Shown: piece after piece, positions 26,622 to 36,132 of the stretch | Numbering within the stretch: the first letter of the stretch is position 1 | How the letters are laid out: each line of letters opens with the position of its first letter | Source of the DNA: Verrucomicrobiales bacterium | GTDB lineage: Bacteria; Verrucomicrobiota; Verrucomicrobiia; Verrucomicrobiales; DEV007 | Direction: 5' to 3' | Assembly (NCBI GenBank): GCA_029213065.1 | Contig: JARGPH010000005.1 | Coordinates: forward strand, 67,419-131,418 | DNA length: 64,000 nucleotides | Program-made: the position numbers and the translations under genes | The notes under the pieces: generated by a model | Databases searched by the model: none | The model's input: only the letters and a program-made list of their open reading frames with translations | What the model was told of the DNA's origin: nothing

Positions 26622-28007
26622 ATGGAACGCATCGTGGTATTATATGACAGCAATGAAGAAGATCTTGAGATTCCTGCGATCCAGCTGGGGGCGAATTTCG
26701 CTCGTCCAGCTGATTTGGGCTTTCGTGTTTCTCGGGCTCGCCACTTATTTTACGTGGGAATACGTCGAGGCTGTGATCAATCGGACGTTGGGAGTGCTGG
26801 TCAACCCAACCGCGGCGCTCGTTTACATTGTAGCGGCCTTCGCCCTTTCCTCGATCTGTTTCGTCGCTTCGGTGCGCTCGGCAAAGCGTGTTGCCTAGCA
26901 ATCGTTCTGTCGATCTATAGCGGTTCCTTGTTCGGGCAGGGGGAATCCAAAGAGTTCGATTCAATCGCAGATGCCGAAGGCCCTGACGTGGCAATTCGAA
27001 CGAAGCGAGGCTGGGCGAAGTTTATTTCTTACATCGAGAACGTCGAGACTCAGGATTACATCCACGGTGAGAAACGGTATCTGATCTTCTTTCGTGGCGA
27101 CGGAGAGTCGAACCTCCGTGGCGACTGGACCGCAGATGAAGAGCCAGGAGCTCTGAAGAGAGACTCCAATGGGCTGTTCTACAATTTGCCCACCTACCCC
27201 CCTGAATACCGCGACGCCCCCGGTCGGGTCGGGTATTTCGATGAGGTTTTTGAAAACGGCAAGAAGCTCGTCGTTTTCTTTCCGATGAAGCCGGGACCGA
27301 ATCGGCTGCTCGCGATCCGGTCTTCCGTTCGTCAAATCGATCACAGTCGCTCCATCGATGGCGCGCCGGTCTTTTTTGAGAGGGATATACCTGAGCTTGA
27401 GCTGTGGGATAATTTTTTGCGATTTCAGAGAGGTCGTCCTCAGGGAGGATTTCTGACTTGGATGGGGTATCGCCCGCCCATTCCCAACCAACAGCGTTGG
27501 CTCTATGCTCATCTCTGGAAAGGTAATCTCGGACGGTTGAAGTATCCGGAGGCTTTGATCGATTTCAATAGATTTCACGAGGGGTATCCTCCCACCACTC
27601 CAGAAGCCTCGGACGCTTACAGTGTCCTGAAAAGGTGGCACCGCGATCCGAAAGCGATTTTCAGATTTCTGAAGGAAGAAAAGTATCGCTACCATGTCAC
27701 TATGCCTCTTGTGAAGAAGATGATTTCCTTCGACCAAGAAAACGCAGACTTCCGACTCGAGCGACTCGTCTGGATCCACGAAGACGAGCAAGATGGCTTT
27801 CTCCTTCCTATCGAACTGTTCAATCCGGACTTCGACAATGCGCTGATTGACCTTCGCATTGTACTCGCAACCAATTCCCTGCTGGCGGCGGGCACTATGC
27901 CGTCAGCTCCAAGTGTAGAGGCAGTGACGAAATACGAGACGTTTCATTATAAGTTCGTCATCTCCCACGATCGGAGCCAATTGCCCGATGTAGCAATTCG
28001 TCCCTGA
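26622..28007 (+). CDS. Probable exported protein of unknown function; start uncertain
   Basis: The open frame encodes 461 residues, but the first ~80 codons overlap a small membrane protein in another frame and look like shadow sequence. A signal-like segment (GKACCLAIVLSIYSGSLFGQ) appears at about residues 87-106, so translation may begin at a rare start such as CTG 26856 or TTG 26928, or follow a frameshift. The mature part is rich in aromatic residues (GRVGYFDEVFENGKKLVVFF, TWMGYRPPIPNQQRWLYAHL) and has no recognisable domain. No in-frame ATG, GTG or TTG lies between the overlap and 26928. It is the apparent partner of the upstream TIR-like gene and resembles the other exported proteins of this region only in being small and secreted. 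Confidence 0.5.
   Translation: MERIVVLYDSNEEDLEIPAIQLGANFARPADLGFRVSRARHLFYVGIRRGCDQSDVGSAGQPNRGARLHCSGLRPFLDLFRRFGALGKACCLAIVLSIYSGSLFGQGESKEFDSIADAEGPDVAIRTKRGWAKFISYIENVETQDYIHGEKRYLIFFRGDGESNLRGDWTADEEPGALKRDSNGLFYNLPTYPPEYRDAPGRVGYFDEVFENGKKLVVFFPMKPGPNRLLAIRSSVRQIDHSRSIDGAPVFFERDIPELELWDNFLRFQRGRPQGGFLTWMGYRPPIPNQQRWLYAHLWKGNLGRLKYPEALIDFNRFHEGYPPTTPEASDAYSVLKRWHRDPKAIFRFLKEEKYRYHVTMPLVKKMISFDQENADFRLERLVWIHEDEQDGFLLPIELFNPDFDNALIDLRIVLATNSLLAAGTMPSAPSVEAVTKYETFHYKFVISHDRSQLPDVAIRP
26653..26898 (+). CDS. Small two-TM membrane protein
   Basis: This 81-residue product begins MKKILRFLRSSWGRIS and has two hydrophobic spans, about 15-34 and 53-74, with a positively charged end (SAKRVA). In-frame ATGs also exist at 26614 and 26644; 26653 gives the most membrane-protein-like N terminus. 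It overlaps the first part of the 26622 frame. Small membrane proteins next to TIR-domain genes can be effectors, but nothing here shows that. Either this or the 5' part of the overlapping frame is real; hydrophobicity favours this one. Confidence 0.45.
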   Translation: MKKILRFLRSSWGRISLVQLIWAFVFLGLATYFTWEYVEAVINRTLGVLVNPTAALVYIVAAFALSSICFVASVRSAKRVA

Positions 28008-28229
28008 CAGAATAGCTGAGAGAGAAAGCCTGGCTGGGGATCGCGTTAGAAACCGTTGTTGCCGACGGTCCCCCGCACAGATCCGCAATTGAAGAGCTGC
28101 TTCATACGGCTCCCACTTCGTAAGCGTGATTGAATATGCTGCCTAGCCAACGGCGGGGCGGGGGGGTAAATTTGACGGGTGGCCCAGAAATTATCCCATC
28201 GAAAGTCGCCGCGCCGGTCTGCAGGGCGT

Positions 28230-28475
28230 TTTCCCTGCGATATCGTCCGTTACGCCGAAGTCGAGTTCACGCATATGATCGTCGAAGACGAGTCGTCCGC
28301 CGCCCTTCGTCGCGTTGGACAAGATTGAAGGGAAGGGATGCCTCAAATGATCGCGCTAGGAAACGCTGCCCTGAGGATCATCGTCCGCTTCGAGTCCTGC
28401 GACATGCACAAGAGCTTCAAAGGACTCTCCGAAACGCCTGGGCAATCCCGAACTCGCCCGGGCAAGCAATGAGCG
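28230..28475 (+). pseudogene. Decayed IS66-type transposition genes (TnpA end and TnpB start)
   Basis: The frame from 28337 reads MPQMIALGNAALRIIVRFES and then CDMHKSFKGLSE before a stop. This matches the start of IS66 TnpB proteins (family pattern M-x-x-L-…-R-I-…-C-D-M-R-K-S-F-x-G-L). Just upstream, a frame ending VEDESSAALRRVGQD and a stop could be the decayed C terminus of TnpA. Later frames do not continue the match, so the element is broken. The gene-free stretch 28008-28591 contains nothing else I can identify. Confidence 0.45.
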
Positions 28476-28591
28476 CTATCTTCGCAGCCAGGCAGAGTAA
28501 CTCGGTTTCGCCTTGACCCCGGTCGAAGGGGAAGTTTCATAAGAGTGATTCTCCACCGTCCACAATTGGATCTATTTCAAAAAAATTCCAG

Positions 28592-31500
28592 ATGAACCAA
28601 TCCGACTCTAGTGAGGTGTCCTATTTGAGAAACGGATCGAGCGAAGAGAAATCGTCAGCACCACTCGAACCCTGGTATCAACGAATTAAAAACTGGGTGT
28701 GGGGTTACGACTTCTTCATTTCCTACGACTGGGAAAGTGGCAGCGCCTATGCAGTCGACCTTGCAGCGAGACTCCGTGAGAGAAAATACGAAGTCTTCTT
28801 GGATCGGGCAGAATATGCTAGCGGAGACAAATGGAAGAGAATTGGAGAAATCGCTCTCCGCAACACGCAACGGCTTGTCCTCGTTGCTACATCACGAGCA
28901 ATCTACGAGTCGACTCCGGTCGCTCATGAGATCGTAAAATTCACCGACCGAAGTAGCCACTGTATTCCGATTTTTTTTGGTCAATCGGCTGAATCCCTTT
29001 TTCACCCGGAAAGCCGAAGCTCTAAAGTCCTCGAGCGGCTTTCGGAGGATACCATTTTCATCGAAGAGGAACCAAGTACCCTGCTGATTGGGCCCTCTGC
29101 AGATACGATCGACACCTTGGAAGCATCGTATCAAACAATGCGACGCCGCAGCGTGAGACAGTTGTTTGTCCTAGCAACTTTGATGGTGCTCCTTTGCTTC
29201 TCGGTTCTCGCTGGCATTTCTTGGTCAAACGCGGAAAAGTCGAGAAGCGACGCCGAAAGTGCCTTGGCACGGGCTCTTTCGGCTGCCATCGGCGAATCGG
29301 ACGAATTTTCTCCATCAGCGAGAGAAGAAGAGGCTCTCTGGGAATTGAGCCAACTAGGAACTCGCAATCAAAGTGCCAGAGATCTTGTCCTTGCCGAATG
29401 GAGCCAGACAAAAGTGCCTTTCTACGCCGCGCTGCGGAATCACTCGCGAGGACTCCATGCTGTTCTTGGATTGAATTCAGACTTATTTGAGCGCAACCAA
29501 GCACTAATCGAGAACGGAATCTTCGAAGCGCTAACGCAACCGGACGAGTTTGGGCTGCGGGACAAAGCCTATCATAGAGCTTTCGGTGATGCCGTTCCCA
29601 TTCTGACCGGCACTACTCTGAAGCGGGAGATAGTGGATGGGTATCTTCAAGTCTTCCTGACGGACCCTCACTTGGACAACGACACACTCAAGATAAAAGC
29701 CGCATCTGTACCTCGTCTCACCGAGACTCTGGATAAAGAGCACTCCGTTCGGATGTGCGAGGATATGGTAGGAAGAATCGAAAGCATCGACACGGATCTC
29801 GTCGAGAATTTCGGCGTAGTCCTTCGCTCACTTGCTCACAATTTGACTCCCGAAGAAGCTGAGCGAATGATCACGCCGGTCGTCCGCGCAATCTCCAATA
29901 CCCATCCGGAAGACATCACTCGGCTATATCATTTGTGCACCTGCTTATCCATTATAGCCGACCGTCGTGAAGGAGCATTCTCACTAGCATTGACTGAAAC
30001 CCTACTCGACAGCTTGGATCGCGCTTTGCCACACGTTTTACAGGACAATGCAATGAGTGCGAAATGGGCGAAGTCTCTGACATGTCTGGAACGGTGCCTT
30101 CCCGAAGAATCGGTCTCACTACGATCTGACCAGGCACTCGCGATCTTCGTGACTAAGTTTAGCACGAATCGGCAAGATCTTTATGGCGGAATATCCGTCT
30201 GCGATGCTGTGGAAGTTTTACTCCCCTACACGAGTAGGAACCATAACATTCGTCACGCACGTGAGCTAGCAGGGGTTTTCTGCGATGAAAACATTTACCC
30301 TTCAAGGCATGAAATAGATATGTGGCTATCGATTTGTCGGATGGTTCCACAGGCAGACGCGTTTGCAGAGGCGGAATTCTTTGCTGAAAAACTCTGTAGG
30401 CTTTATGAAAAAAATCCCTTGACTTCATTTAGCAGTGAGGCATTTCAGGAATGTATTGTAGTGCTGATAAATCGAAGTGAAACCGGCGCGGCTGCGAAGA
30501 TCCTCGAAGGTCTGCTCCACGAAACAAACACGGAAATTCGGGAGCCGGTGCTTGAGAGTATTGGATACCTAATCGATGGATTTCTTCCGAAAATCTCTCC
30601 TGATGAGATTCGGGCTTTAAGCGATCTACTAGCTTCGGAATTACTTTTGTTAGAGTCTAACGAAATCTATCAGATCGAGTTGCTCTCTGCATGCCTCGGT
30701 ACACTGTTATCGGAATTTTCCGGGGACCATTCCTGGGAGATAATGAAGAAGGTCGAAGAAAGAGTTGTTGAGATAGCGAGCGAAGAGCTTAATTCTGAAC
30801 TCGACGTTCTGGGTCCGTGGGGGGGGCAAATCGCGATTGCACTTGCCACACTGATGCCCTATTTTCCCGACAAAAGCGAGGCACAACAGGTTGCTCGGGA
30901 GGTATTTCGAGGTCTGTTGGAGAACCTTGAAAGCAGCCTCGAAGGGGAAGTGGCCAGCGAAATGCAAGAGTGGGGATCCCCCGCAGGGGCCGTGGCACTC
31001 GCAAGTTGTCTTAGCCAACCAGACAGTGATCAGGCAGCTATGCGACTTGTTGACTTGCTGAAAGCAATTGTGCCTACCGACTTGGGAATCGATCCCATGG
31101 AATATATGCTTGCTTATAAGCTTGTAGATGCTTTCTACGGTCTGCTTCGTGGAGTCCTCGCAAACGTTAGTGAGCGTGTTGCTAGTGAACTGGCATTCGA
31201 ACTCGTGTCCTTAATTGACAACGAGGGAGAAATTGGCACCACTGGAGAATTATCCCGTTTGCATTTGATTCAAGGCTGCCTTGAGATTTGTGCGAGCCGG
31301 ATGACTTCGAAAGATAGAATTTCAATCGCATTGTGCGTTCTTGATGAATGGGAGACTAGTGGCCCAGCCATTCAATTTCGGGATGACTGCAATTTATACT
31401 CGTTGTCCGACTTGTCGTGTAGAATTCCTGAAGCGCTTGAACTACGGATGTGGATATTGGCGCAACTCTGCACTAGGTCAGGGAAATGGACCGGTCGAAA

Positions 31501-31792
31501 CGAGTTTCGCTTCGATATTTCGAAAGCGCGCATGAGCATCTGTGAAAATTCGAGTATTCCGGAATTGTTGGAAGTCCTAAAATGGCCAGTCTGTGTTGGG
31601 GAGGCGCAAGAAGAAGTGCTCTCGATTTTGGGGCGGAAGACGGGCATTGGTTTGAAGAATCAATTCGGAATTCTCGCGGCCGATCCTTTGCGTAAATTGG
31701 AGGAATTCGGTAACGTGAATTTGAAGAAACCTCCTATTAGACCTACGATTGCAAATGCTAGGGCAGAGTTGCTCGATCTTCTAGCCCAATAA
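28592..31792 (+). CDS. TIR-transmembrane protein with long helical C-terminal region
   Basis: This 1066-residue protein carries a TIR domain at about 37-165 (YDFFISYDWES; catalytic-position Glu113 in VAHEI), a single transmembrane helix at 189-211 (LFVLATLMVLLCFSVLAGIS), and an 850-residue alpha-helical region with no named repeat, probably HEAT/ARM-like. TIR domains of this type often cleave NAD+. The architecture is that of a membrane-anchored receptor whose large extra domain could sense a trigger while the N-terminal TIR signals in the cytoplasm; the topology is inferred. It is a single gene facing the TIR-SLOG-CHAT gene, with 102 bases between stops. Base composition is visibly more AT-rich than the left part of the window. 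Confidence 0.8.
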   Translation: MNQSDSSEVSYLRNGSSEEKSSAPLEPWYQRIKNWVWGYDFFISYDWESGSAYAVDLAARLRERKYEVFLDRAEYASGDKWKRIGEIALRNTQRLVLVATSRAIYESTPVAHEIVKFTDRSSHCIPIFFGQSAESLFHPESRSSKVLERLSEDTIFIEEEPSTLLIGPSADTIDTLEASYQTMRRRSVRQLFVLATLMVLLCFSVLAGISWSNAEKSRSDAESALARALSAAIGESDEFSPSAREEEALWELSQLGTRNQSARDLVLAEWSQTKVPFYAALRNHSRGLHAVLGLNSDLFERNQALIENGIFEALTQPDEFGLRDKAYHRAFGDAVPILTGTTLKREIVDGYLQVFLTDPHLDNDTLKIKAASVPRLTETLDKEHSVRMCEDMVGRIESIDTDLVENFGVVLRSLAHNLTPEEAERMITPVVRAISNTHPEDITRLYHLCTCLSIIADRREGAFSLALTETLLDSLDRALPHVLQDNAMSAKWAKSLTCLERCLPEESVSLRSDQALAIFVTKFSTNRQDLYGGISVCDAVEVLLPYTSRNHNIRHARELAGVFCDENIYPSRHEIDMWLSICRMVPQADAFAEAEFFAEKLCRLYEKNPLTSFSSEAFQECIVVLINRSETGAAAKILEGLLHETNTEIREPVLESIGYLIDGFLPKISPDEIRALSDLLASELLLLESNEIYQIELLSACLGTLLSEFSGDHSWEIMKKVEERVVEIASEELNSELDVLGPWGGQIAIALATLMPYFPDKSEAQQVAREVFRGLLENLESSLEGEVASEMQEWGSPAGAVALASCLSQPDSDQAAMRLVDLLKAIVPTDLGIDPMEYMLAYKLVDAFYGLLRGVLANVSERVASELAFELVSLIDNEGEIGTTGELSRLHLIQGCLEICASRMTSKDRISIALCVLDEWETSGPAIQFRDDCNLYSLSDLSCRIPEALELRMWILAQLCTRSGKWTGRNEFRFDISKARMSICENSSIPELLEVLKWPVCVGEAQEEVLSILGRKTGIGLKNQFGILAADPLRKLEEFGNVNLKKPPIRPTIANARAELLDLLAQ

Positions 31793-31894
31793 TGGCGGCG
31801 ACTTCTCTTCATTTTTCGGCTTTCGTTTCATTCGTTTATCCGAAAATCCTCAACCAGCCAACCGTTCAGTTTCGTGGGACAACATCTAACCCAC

Positions 31895-34800
31895 TTAAGA
31901 GGAAACGAGCCTAAACGAACTGCCGCCGTAGAGGAGGTAGTTGGCCCAGTCTGTGAGGTTCTTTTTGAAAAGTTTATTTCGACCAATCAGGGTGGCTTCT
32001 TCGAGGGTTTTTCCCAGGGCGAGGCTCGTGTAAACCTTTTGGGCGAAGAGCATTGCGGCGGTGTCGCCGACTTCCCAGAAGGTGCCGAGATAGGCGTCGA
32101 TTCCACTCTGGAGAAACAGTTCTGCGAACGCAGCGGCGTTGGAGTCAGGTTCTCCACGCACTCGTCCAGCCTGGCACGCATTCACGAATGCCATGCGTGG
32201 CAGGGCATCGACTCTCCGAAGATCGGAGCCGGTGAAATTTCCATCGGCAAGGATGAGGCCGCTTTCATCTTCACCTGGACCGTCGAAATACGCGTGTCCG
32301 CAATAATGTAGAATATCGGCGGCAGGGAGAGCTTCCGCAAGGTTGGCTACGGTCGCTTCAGAGTCACCTCCATCGCCCAGCATTTTGACGTTGATATTTT
32401 TCTGGTCATTTAGAAGCGCATACACTTCTTGCGCTTCCCTTGCCGCGCCGGGAAGGTCTCTCGTCGGGTTCGAAATGAGCAAGACCGTTAGTGTTCCTTT
32501 CTTTGGAGGCTTGATGAAGTGGTTGGTGAATTTCAGACCTTCGACGGAGAGCTTTCTCGATATGCCGCTGGTAAGGGCTGGGCGCAATGTGCCGCTAGCT
32601 TGAAGCAACTCAAACGGGAGCCGTGAGGCGGGAACATCGTGCACAATTACCATTCGTGAGTCCTCGAAAAGCGAAAAGTACTCGGCGGCACTGTCGCCAA
32701 AGAGATACTCGGCCAATTGATCGCCACGGGCGTCCAGTGCTGCCTGTCCGGGAGTCGCTTTTCCACGAGCCAACTCGTCGAGAACGGCTTTAGGAAAATC
32801 GGTTACCGTGACGCGCACCGATGCCCCGGAGGTAGGAGGAAGAAGTGTCGCACTTAGTCGCTTGCCTTCTAGCGATACGGTAAGAATGAGAGGATCATGA
32901 TAGTCGGTCTCTTTGACGATGGGAGTCAGCGCTCGCCGGGTCGTCAGTTTCACGTCTGGGGATTTTTCCAGTTCGGTGCGGAGTGTCTCGTAGCGATCCG
33001 GATCCGTTTCATACCACACGAGGACCGAGTCTTTCTTCATTTTCTGAAATCCGTCGAGCATGGCTTCCACAGTCTTTTTGACGTCTGACAGGATATTTCC
33101 GCCATAGGTAACGATTCCGATTCGTTGGAATCCATGCTTGAAGGCGATATCGGCGGTGGCCTTTGCGGCCTCGACAATTCTATCTTTGATTCCGGACGCC
33201 TGTGTGGGCTCTCCAAGGGAGGCAAGATAAAGCCAGTCGGCATCGATGAGGGCATCTTTCAGGCTGGCGAGGTGACGTCCTGAGTTATGGGCGTTCGTCG
33301 CTGCACCGACGGTGAGGTGATCGAGGGCTGCTCCCGCTCCCCCAAGGGGAACTCCCTCCAGCGTGGCGATGGAAATGGCATCGAGGTTTTCGGCAGACGC
33401 GAGGCTATCCTCGATAAGCTCGATCTGCAGTTTTCCCTCGCTTTCCTTGCGCACTTTCGCGAGGAGTCCCTTGGATACGAGCGCCGCTATCGTCACGGGG
33501 TCCTGTGTCCGAAAAAGCAATTTATTCTCCTTCACTGAAAGGCCGTTCCAGGCGATCGAGTCGTCGTCGCTGGCAAGGTATGGTTTCGCCAAGGTCATGA
33601 CTTCTTTGGCCAGCTCCACCATGGTGGTGGGAAGTTCCAATTCAGTGGTGTATGCGTTAGTTTCGATGGCTTCCGCATTTTCGGAGAAGAAAGCGGATTC
33701 GTTTTTCCAGTGACTATCCTTGAGGGCGAGGGGAAGGTCTTTTTCCTTTATCTTCTCGGCCTTCTTTTTCATCTCCAGGAGATCTGCGACGATTCCGGCG
33801 GCCCCTCCGAATCCCCCGAGGACGTAGAGAGGATTCCCTACTTTGAGGCTTCGCCAGGCTTCCTCAATCACTCCGGGGTAGCGACCGCCGTAGCCGGGAC
33901 CTTCCTTCACCAGCTTGGGCTCGATACCGCCCCCCAGAACGACCCGAGCGAAGACTTTGTCTTCCATCACTCGACGCATATCGGAGAAGTAGAGGCCCCT
34001 CGGAATCGGGGGATCTGCAGGAAAGGGAATCATGGCTTCGTCCATTTTGCCAAGGTAATGGATGTCGAGTGGCATATCTTCGGGCGCATCTTCGATCGGT
34101 ATGACCGCTCCAAGATAGCTTTGCAAGTCCTGGCTGCGTTTCGAAGCGGTTTGATTGTACGACTTGATGAGTTCGACCAGAGTTTTTGTGTAACCGTCTT
34201 CACGAAAATCTCCACCATAGGCCATGGCAGCACCGCAAGAGATCAAAGTCCGTGCGGTGTATACGGTGGCATCTATGGTGTGGTCTTGCGTGAATCCTGC
34301 GGGTCCCGGATCGTCGGAGAGCGAGAGGGCAACCTGCTTTCCTTCTAAGGGAGAAGAGACATCAGCGGTCTCGTCTCTGCGTGTGAGGAGACGCCGGAAA
34401 GCCGTCGTAGGAGTAGCGAGGTGCATTCGGGGGCGAGCCGCCTTCAAGACTCTACGTTCGAGGACGGACAGCTCAGGGTCGGGGTGTAGGACCAACTGCG
34501 GTATGTCGATCCGCAGGGGGCCTTGCGCGAGATCGAGTAGCTCGGGAGGCCGCGACACTATGCGCACATCGTCGGGGAGATTGGCGGCATTCCTGATTCG
34601 ATCGGCCTCTCTTTTGAAAAATGCCGAGCGCAACCACTCTACCATCGCTTGGGAGGCAACTCTCGTCGGGTCTCCGCTCCACACCAGGCACGGGCTGTTC
34701 CCGGCATAGGGAAAGCTTCGGGCTTCCCCGGTCTGCAAGACCTCGACCGTTAGTGTCGGGACTCCGTTGAGCTTGGCGCGGAGAAGTTCTCTCTGGCACC

Positions 34801-35473
34801 AAACCCTCGATCCATAGGAATCTCCGCGAATCGAAATCATCACTCCATGCCCGGCTGCGGTGTCCAATTGCTCTTCCAGAGATTCTCCAGAGTTTAGACT
34901 GTTTACATCAAAGAACGCCTTTCCGGTTCCGTCTGTCAGGATAAAATTGCGGATCGTCTCGGCAGCCTTTTCTGTCGGAGAGAGATCCGCTTTTGCATGA
35001 GAGATGAATACTTGTACGCCCTGGTTTTCGGCCTCCCATATCCTCGAAATAGCGAGGATGATTTCATCGATCGTATTTTTTCTTGGCTCGTCTTCCACGT
35101 AGAGCATCGTCAACAGCTGCTTTCCTGGCATCTCATCTTCGATGTTTCTCCAATTTGTCGATATGGGCACCGGAAGAACGTGGCCTGGTCCACATGCGTT
35201 GTGCCAAGCTGCTAATTTCTCGATGACTCCTTTTTTCTCTAAATTGTAAGTCGTTTTGCCGAGGACGGGAATGACGAGGGTGGTATCTGCAGCGTTGGTG
35301 TCGACAAAATTCGCGGGGACCGCAATGCGGATTGGAATTCCGGGTCCGCTGCTCAGCCGATCGCTCTTTGGGCGCGTCAGCTTTTCATAGAGATCCTCCC
35401 CGAGACGGGCAGCCTCCGTGCGATCGGATTCATCGAAATAGACGGTTTGAATGCAGAGAGCGGGAAGTTTCAT
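31895..35473 (-). CDS. TIR-SLOG-CHAT fusion protein
   Basis: This 1192-residue protein joins a signal maker, a reader and a protease. Residues 1-150 are a degenerate TIR-like or flanking domain. Residues 153-300 are a TIR domain (VFISHAKAD; SRVWCQREL with catalytic-position Glu229). Residues about 375-570 resemble a SLOG nucleotide-binding domain (KQVALSLSDDPGPAGF, CGAAMAYGGDFREDGYTKTL, PLYVLGGFGGAAG). Residues about 695-860 resemble the N-terminal alpha/beta domain of M17 aminopeptidases. Residues about 935-1190 are a CHAT caspase-like peptidase with His1060 (LHYCGHAYFDGP) and Cys1100 (FVNACQAG). It is the last gene of a lipase-TIR-CHAT operon, 55 bases after the small TIR gene. TIR-SLOG fusions are known in nucleotide-signalling conflict systems; self-contained activation is inferred. 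Confidence 0.85.
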   Translation of the reverse strand: MKLPALCIQTVYFDESDRTEAARLGEDLYEKLTRPKSDRLSSGPGIPIRIAVPANFVDTNAADTTLVIPVLGKTTYNLEKKGVIEKLAAWHNACGPGHVLPVPISTNWRNIEDEMPGKQLLTMLYVEDEPRKNTIDEIILAISRIWEAENQGVQVFISHAKADLSPTEKAAETIRNFILTDGTGKAFFDVNSLNSGESLEEQLDTAAGHGVMISIRGDSYGSRVWCQRELLRAKLNGVPTLTVEVLQTGEARSFPYAGNSPCLVWSGDPTRVASQAMVEWLRSAFFKREADRIRNAANLPDDVRIVSRPPELLDLAQGPLRIDIPQLVLHPDPELSVLERRVLKAARPRMHLATPTTAFRRLLTRRDETADVSSPLEGKQVALSLSDDPGPAGFTQDHTIDATVYTARTLISCGAAMAYGGDFREDGYTKTLVELIKSYNQTASKRSQDLQSYLGAVIPIEDAPEDMPLDIHYLGKMDEAMIPFPADPPIPRGLYFSDMRRVMEDKVFARVVLGGGIEPKLVKEGPGYGGRYPGVIEEAWRSLKVGNPLYVLGGFGGAAGIVADLLEMKKKAEKIKEKDLPLALKDSHWKNESAFFSENAEAIETNAYTTELELPTTMVELAKEVMTLAKPYLASDDDSIAWNGLSVKENKLLFRTQDPVTIAALVSKGLLAKVRKESEGKLQIELIEDSLASAENLDAISIATLEGVPLGGAGAALDHLTVGAATNAHNSGRHLASLKDALIDADWLYLASLGEPTQASGIKDRIVEAAKATADIAFKHGFQRIGIVTYGGNILSDVKKTVEAMLDGFQKMKKDSVLVWYETDPDRYETLRTELEKSPDVKLTTRRALTPIVKETDYHDPLILTVSLEGKRLSATLLPPTSGASVRVTVTDFPKAVLDELARGKATPGQAALDARGDQLAEYLFGDSAAEYFSLFEDSRMVIVHDVPASRLPFELLQASGTLRPALTSGISRKLSVEGLKFTNHFIKPPKKGTLTVLLISNPTRDLPGAAREAQEVYALLNDQKNINVKMLGDGGDSEATVANLAEALPAADILHYCGHAYFDGPGEDESGLILADGNFTGSDLRRVDALPRMAFVNACQAGRVRGEPDSNAAAFAELFLQSGIDAYLGTFWEVGDTAAMLFAQKVYTSLALGKTLEEATLIGRNKLFKKNLTDWANYLLYGGSSFRLVSS

Positions 35474-35528
35474 GATGGCTAAAAGTCAGAATTGAGGATG
35501 CAAAACGATGACAAGAACAATTTGGCGC

Positions 35529-36095
35529 TCAGAAGAAAACGAGTTCATCGATCGAACGCGAGATGGGTATGCTCGTAGCGGAGGCCGATTTCTGATGGCT
35601 GCGAAGTTTCATCCAGACTAATCTAGCGAGCAATTCCTTCTGATCGAGCTTCGTTTCCAATGTGTTGAGAAGCCAGCGATCTAGTGTGTTCATATCAGGC
35701 AGAATCGTTGAGGCTTTGATATATGACGGGAGGTGAGTCACCTCTCCGGTGATCAAGTGCGCATGGGGCTTTTGTCGGCCGCTTGCATTTCCAATTTCGT
35801 AAGGAACCCACCACGATTCTTTTGTGTTCTCAGTGACGATTCCGAGTAGTGCAGCAGAATTGGAGAGGCCATCTTCAATGCAAGACACTACCTTTCCGTG
35901 CTCCTCTTTCTCGTCGGCGACCTGCAACATGTAGTCATTTTCATCGAAATAGATATCGATCCCGAGACCTTTTACCGAGTTTGCCGCTTCTAGAGCCTGG
36001 TTCTTGTCACGACGTGAATAGGAGATAAAAACGGCGTTGGGTTCAGTAGCGTGCGCCTGCTTCTCTATCCGACCGAATTGGTTAATTCCCTTCAT
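35529..36095 (-). CDS. Stand-alone TIR domain protein
   Basis: A 188-residue soluble protein. AVFISYSRRDKNQALEAANS opens the TIR fold, IDIYFDENDYML is the second strand region, and TKESWWVPYEIGNASGRQ holds the candidate catalytic Glu100. The C-terminal 60 residues (DRWLLNTLETKLDQKELLAR) form helices. It lies between the double-lipase gene (37 bases upstream) and the TIR-SLOG-CHAT gene (55 bases downstream), all on the minus strand, so it probably works with them. The likely reaction is NAD+ cleavage or conversion to a cyclic or phosphorylated ADP-ribose signal; that is family knowledge, not shown here. Confidence 0.85.
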   Translation of the reverse strand: MKGINQFGRIEKQAHATEPNAVFISYSRRDKNQALEAANSVKGLGIDIYFDENDYMLQVADEKEEHGKVVSCIEDGLSNSAALLGIVTENTKESWWVPYEIGNASGRQKPHAHLITGEVTHLPSYIKASTILPDMNTLDRWLLNTLETKLDQKELLARLVWMKLRSHQKSASATSIPISRSIDELVFF

Positions 36096-36132
36096 GATTT
36101 CTTGGGTGGACTAGGTGCTTTACTAGGTGTCC

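Noticed and set aside
28130..28516. Plus-strand ORF of 128 codons as a gene
   Set aside because: Arginine/proline-rich translation without family resemblance; a different frame across the same bases carries the IS66 TnpB-like motif.
33710..34348. Plus-strand ORF of 212 codons opposite the TIR-SLOG-CHAT gene
   Set aside because: It is antisense to the SLOG-coding part of a well supported 1192-residue protein and shows no motif of its own.
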